The notes below the pieces were generated by a model that made no database searches, was not told the DNA's origin, and saw nothing but the letters and a program-made list of their open reading frames with translations. Shown here in pieces: positions 4,083 to 7,275 of a stretch of 7,275 nt of DNA. The translations under genes and the position numbers were made by a program. This DNA comes from Elusimicrobiota bacterium (GTDB lineage Bacteria; Elusimicrobiota; Elusimicrobia; Elusimicrobiales; Elusimicrobiaceae), in the NCBI GenBank assembly GCA_023393825.1, contig JAEXBW010000099.1, positions 1 through 7,275 on the forward strand. The letters are read 5' to 3'. Within the stretch, counting starts at the first letter, position 1. Every line of letters begins with the position of its first letter.

Positions 4083-6737
4083 ATGCTATCTCCAAGAGAA
4101 ATTTTTGTTATAGACGCACACGGCTTCCTCCACCGCAATTATCACGCTTTACCCAAACTTACGACATCAAAAGGGGAGGAGGTAGGGGCTTTGTACGGTT
4201 TTGTAAATTGGCTGATACGCTTTATAAGGGAAAAGAAACCCACCCACATGGCAGTTTGTTTTGACTCAAAAGGCCCAACCTTCCGCCATAAGATGTACGA
4301 AAAGTATAAAGCCAACCGCCCGCCCACAGAAGAAGCCTTAGTTTCCCAGTTAAAAATCGCAAGAGAAGCCGTAACCGCCCTAGGTTTAAAAACAGTAGCC
4401 TTAGCAGGCGCGGAGGCCGATGATATTATGGCTACAGTCGCCGCAATGGCGCAAAAGCAGGGCTATGCAACCGTTCTTGTAACCTCTGACAAAGACGCAT
4501 ATCAAATAGTAAACGATAATGTGCAAATATGGTCTGGCAATTCTAAAGATTCCATAAAAGGGCAGGAAGCTTGCATAAATAAATTTGGCGTTAAGTGCGA
4601 ATATATACCCGACTATCTTGCCATAGTCGGCGATTCTTCCGACAATGTCCCGGGAATAATGGGCCTCGGCCCTAAAGCCGCGCAGGAACTTATACAAAAC
4701 TTCGGACATTTGGAAGATATATTTACCGCCGCGCAAAATCAAAACCCGCAAATAAAGCCCGCAATTTTAAAGAAGTTGGAAGACGGCAAACAAAACGGAT
4801 TGCTTTCAAAGGAACTTGTAATTTTAAACAATGCTTTAGACTTAAACTTTAACTTTGAAGACTTTAAACTTATTACTCCGCAAAAAGAAATTTTAACAGA
4901 AATGGCGCAAAGATTTGAGTTTAAAAATATGGCCTCCTTCTTGCAGGAATATGTTCCCGCCGCGCCCAAGCCCGAACCTGTTTCCGCACCCGTGCAGGGC
5001 GATTTGTTTGGTATGGAAGATTTTTCTTCCCCGCAAAAGCCTGCCGCGCCAGCCGCGCCGACATTTACAGACAATTCTAAACCTTTCGGGCAAATTTTAG
5101 CGGCTGCGCAAAGCGCAGAAGAAGTTTTTATCTATGCGGAAGATGATTATTTTGTTTTCGCGCTAAACTCTGCCGATTATGCCGTTATCAAAACGGAAGA
5201 AGTTTCCGCAGAAGACGAACAAAAACTTTTTGATATTATTTTTAACCCTGCCGTAAACAAATTAAGCCACGATATAAAATTTACTTTAAGAAGCTTAGGC
5301 TTTGAGCCGCGCGGCACATTTGTAAAATGCTTTGATACCGCCCTAGCCAAATATTGCATAGACCCTTCGGGCGAGTTCAGTTTGCTTGGCGCGCTTGCGG
5401 TAAACCTTAATGTTTTAATAAGCCCTGCGGCGGACATAAGGGAAAAAATGGCCCTTTACGCCGCAAATATTTGGCAGCTTAAAACCAAGCTGGAGCAGCT
5501 TTTAGACGAACACAAACAGCGCGGAGTTTTTGCCGATATGGAAATCCCTTTAATGACTGTTCTTTTAGATATGGAAATCAACGGTATTATGGTGGATAAA
5601 GCATGGCTTAAAACGCTGGAAATTTTGCTCGCCAAAGAGCTGGAAACCGAACAGCAGGAAATAAATAAAATAGCGGGTGGGGAAGTTAATATAAACTCTC
5701 CCAAACAACTGGGTCAGCTTTTATTTGAACAGCTTCGCCTGCCGCCTTTGCACAAAACCAAAACGGGTTATTCCACAGACGAAGAAGCTTTAACCTCGCT
5801 CACCAAAATACACCCGATAGCGGAACACATTTTAAAATACAGGGAAAGCGGCAAACTTAAAAGCACTTATGTAGACAGTCTTTTGGCGCTCGCAGGCCCG
5901 CAAATGCGCGTGCATACCAATTTTAACCAGACGGGTACGGTAACGGGTCGCCTTTCCAGCTTTAGCCCCAATTTGCAAAATATTCCCGTCCGTACGGAAA
6001 AGGGCCGCCTTATCCGTCAGGCTTTTTGCGCCGACGAGGGCAATGTCCTTTTATCCGTGGACTATTCCCAAATAGATTTACGCGTTTTAGCGCACGAATC
6101 TGGCGACGAAACGCTTATTAACGCATTTAAAAACGCTTCCGATATTCACACGCAAACCGCGGCGGAAGTGTTTAACGTAATGCCCGAACTTGTTACCAAA
6201 GAAATGCGCTCAAAAGCAAAGGCAATTAACTTCGGTATTGTATACGGGCAGGGGCCTATGGCGCTTTCCCAAAGTTTAGGCATAAGTATGCGCGAAGCCA
6301 AAGAATATATAGACGCATATTTTGCGCGTTACGACACTTTAAAAGAATGGAAAAACGCTACAGAGCAACGCGCGCGTAAAGAGGGTTTTGTAAAAACCTT
6401 GGGCGGACATATAAGATATTTGCCCGAGTTTGAATCTACCTCCGCCCGTCTTGCCAGCTTTGCAAACAGAGCGGCTATTAATACCATAGTGCAGGGCGGT
6501 TCATCGGACATTATCAAAAAAGCGATGATAGATATTTACGCCTCGCCTATGCCCAAGGGCGTAAGAATGCTTTTACAGGTTCACGACGAACTTATTTTTG
6601 AAGTTCCCAGAGAAGATATAAAAACAGTTGCGGCTTGGGTAAAGCAAAAAATGGAAGATGCTTTTACGCTTAAAGTCCCCATTTTGGCGCAAGCCAAAGC
6701 AGGCAAAAACTGGAACGAAATGGGCCACGTTATATGA
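4083..6737 (+). CDS. polA: DNA polymerase I
   Basis: 884 residues, near the family's usual 850-930; it fills gaps and removes RNA primers in repair and Okazaki maturation. Residues 1-290 are the 5' nuclease: FVIDAHG (8-14), the Lys/Arg-rich arch near 68-80, AEADD (110-114), TSDKDAY (134-140) and the helix-hairpin-helix GDSSDNVPGIMGLG (183-196). A Pro/Ala-rich linker (291-327) contains QGDLF (305-309), which resembles a sliding-clamp-binding QxxLF motif. Residues about 335-490 are a 3'-5' exonuclease fold lacking the catalytic acidic residues: no DxE motif, Thr401 aligned with E. coli Asp424, and YAANI in place of YxxxD. Residues 490-884 are the polymerase: TGRLSS (621-626), motif A DYSQIDLR (660-667), motif B with Arg709, Lys713, Phe717 and Tyr721, and motif C VHDE (833-836). 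Motif A carries Asp665 where nearly all family A enzymes have Glu. The ATG is the only possible start, since an in-frame TAA lies at 4077-4079, yet it has no Shine-Dalgarno. coaE overlaps its stop. Confidence 0.97.
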   Translation: MLSPREIFVIDAHGFLHRNYHALPKLTTSKGEEVGALYGFVNWLIRFIREKKPTHMAVCFDSKGPTFRHKMYEKYKANRPPTEEALVSQLKIAREAVTALGLKTVALAGAEADDIMATVAAMAQKQGYATVLVTSDKDAYQIVNDNVQIWSGNSKDSIKGQEACINKFGVKCEYIPDYLAIVGDSSDNVPGIMGLGPKAAQELIQNFGHLEDIFTAAQNQNPQIKPAILKKLEDGKQNGLLSKELVILNNALDLNFNFEDFKLITPQKEILTEMAQRFEFKNMASFLQEYVPAAPKPEPVSAPVQGDLFGMEDFSSPQKPAAPAAPTFTDNSKPFGQILAAAQSAEEVFIYAEDDYFVFALNSADYAVIKTEEVSAEDEQKLFDIIFNPAVNKLSHDIKFTLRSLGFEPRGTFVKCFDTALAKYCIDPSGEFSLLGALAVNLNVLISPAADIREKMALYAANIWQLKTKLEQLLDEHKQRGVFADMEIPLMTVLLDMEINGIMVDKAWLKTLEILLAKELETEQQEINKIAGGEVNINSPKQLGQLLFEQLRLPPLHKTKTGYSTDEEALTSLTKIHPIAEHILKYRESGKLKSTYVDSLLALAGPQMRVHTNFNQTGTVTGRLSSFSPNLQNIPVRTEKGRLIRQAFCADEGNVLLSVDYSQIDLRVLAHESGDETLINAFKNASDIHTQTAAEVFNVMPELVTKEMRSKAKAINFGIVYGQGPMALSQSLGISMREAKEYIDAYFARYDTLKEWKNATEQRARKEGFVKTLGGHIRYLPEFESTSARLASFANRAAINTIVQGGSSDIIKKAMIDIYASPMPKGVRMLLQVHDELIFEVPREDIKTVAAWVKQKMEDAFTLKVPILAQAKAGKNWNEMGHVI

Positions 6738-7275
6738 CGGATTTTAAAGTTAAAGGTAAAACGGTTATAGGCCTTACAGGGTCAATAGCAAGCGGCAAAA
6801 GCGCGGCGGCGGAGATATTTAAAAACCTTGGCGCGCAGGTGCTTAGCGCCGACGAGCTTAGCGCAAAATACTTTGCTTTAAATCTGCCGCAGATACAGGC
6901 GTACTTCGGCACAACGGACAAACAAAAAATAGCGGCAACCGTTTTTGCCGACGGTTCCAAAAAACTTTGGCTGGAAAATCTTTTGCACCCCGCAATTTTG
7001 GCAGACGCGGCGCAAAGTATAAAAGAATCGCAAAATAAAATTTTTGTTTTTGATGTCCCGCTTTTATTTGAAAGCGGTTTGCAGTCAAGCTTTGACATAA
7101 CGCTTTGCATTACCGCCCCGTACGAATTACGTCTTAAACGTGCGGTTTCGCGCGGGCTTAGCGAGGGGGATTTTAAAAAAAGGGACTCTTCCCAAATGCC
7201 GCAGGAAGAAAAAATAAAAAAAGCGGCTGTCGTGTTAGAAAATGACGCGCAGTTAGAAGATTTGGAAGTTAAAAT
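6734..7275 (+). CDS. coaE: Dephospho-CoA kinase (3' end beyond the window)
   Basis: It catalyses ATP-dependent 3'-phosphorylation of dephospho-CoA, the last step of coenzyme A synthesis, in the cytosol. 180 codons are present of a family usually near 200. The P-loop GLTGSIASGKS (13-23) follows a slightly long N-terminus. SADELSAK (38-45) corresponds to the conserved DAD-type substrate-binding motif, and NLLHPAI (82-88), DVPLLFESGL (107-116) and the arginines of the lid helix (133-150) follow. The stretch between Asp40 and the LHP motif is about ten residues shorter than in E. coli CoaE as I recall it, losing the usual 'dG.ldR' segment. The ATG overlaps the polA stop as ATGA and has no good Shine-Dalgarno, so it is probably translated by coupling to polA. 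polA and coaE are near neighbours in many bacteria, often with mutM between. Confidence 0.93.
   Translation, partial: MTDFKVKGKTVIGLTGSIASGKSAAAEIFKNLGAQVLSADELSAKYFALNLPQIQAYFGTTDKQKIAATVFADGSKKLWLENLLHPAILADAAQSIKESQNKIFVFDVPLLFESGLQSSFDITLCITAPYELRLKRAVSRGLSEGDFKKRDSSQMPQEEKIKKAAVVLENDAQLEDLEVK

Noticed and set aside
4037..4090. Small hydrophobic reading frame after the stranded AAGGAG, overlapping the polA start
   Set aside because: The frame encodes a TM-like stretch but has no ATG, GTG or TTG near the AAGGAG. A TTG at 4047 in another frame gives only ten codons at poor spacing.
4401..4751. Minus-strand open frames inside polA
   Set aside because: All lie opposite or within conserved polymerase I motifs and have no independent start signals.
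1..7275. CRISPR array, insertion sequence, integrase or defence genes
   Set aside because: No direct-repeat/spacer pattern, terminal inverted repeats, transposase or nuclease module was seen on either strand. Apart from one MORN_2-repeat gene of unknown function and a lipoprotein fragment, every gene belongs to a well-known family.

Overview
This is an ordinary bacterial housekeeping region, moderately AT-rich by eye, with canonical Shine-Dalgarno sites, intrinsic terminators and a tRNA gene without an encoded CCA end. The organism is probably diderm: there is a lipoprotein signal peptide with Ser after the lipobox Cys, and the MEP isoprenoid pathway. SpoVG is present with no other sporulation gene in view, which fits lineages such as Elusimicrobiota, spirochaetes or deltaproteobacteria-like groups. 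My best guess is Elusimicrobiota. That guess rests on general impression rather than a decisive marker, so confidence is low.

Layout. Positions 1-1140 lie on the minus strand: the first 19 codons of a lipoprotein with its own extended -10 promoter, then a Bax inhibitor-1 family membrane protein with a clear intrinsic terminator, then tRNA-Gln(UUG) with its own terminator. Upstream of the tRNA, also on the minus strand, are spoVG, ispE and a MORN_2-repeat (YwqK-like) protein. The ispE/spoVG junction is an ATGA overlap, the other gaps are 17 and 49 bp, and no terminator is visible before the one after the tRNA. The unit MORN-ispE-spoVG-tRNA-Gln (3482 down to about 1030) is therefore probably one transcript.

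A divergent intergenic region (3483-3615) separates this from the plus-strand genes. trxA has a good sigma70-type promoter whose -35 box sits in a near-palindrome. It is followed by a GNRA-capped hairpin without a U-run, then by polA and coaE, which overlap by ATGA and are translationally coupled. coaE runs off the right edge.

The genes serve unrelated core functions: isoprenoid precursors (ispE), RNA/DNA-binding regulation (spoVG), thiol redox (trxA), DNA repair and Okazaki maturation (polA), CoA synthesis (coaE) and glutamine decoding (tRNA). No mobile element, CRISPR array, toxin-antitoxin pair or defence system is visible. I found no convincing undescribed system. The most notable details are in PolA: an Asp in place of the motif A Glu steric gate, a proofreading domain without catalytic acidic residues, and a QxxLF clamp-binding-like motif in the linker. 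Next come a terminator-like hairpin directly upstream of the BI-1 ribosome-binding site and the weak translation starts of polA and the MORN gene.
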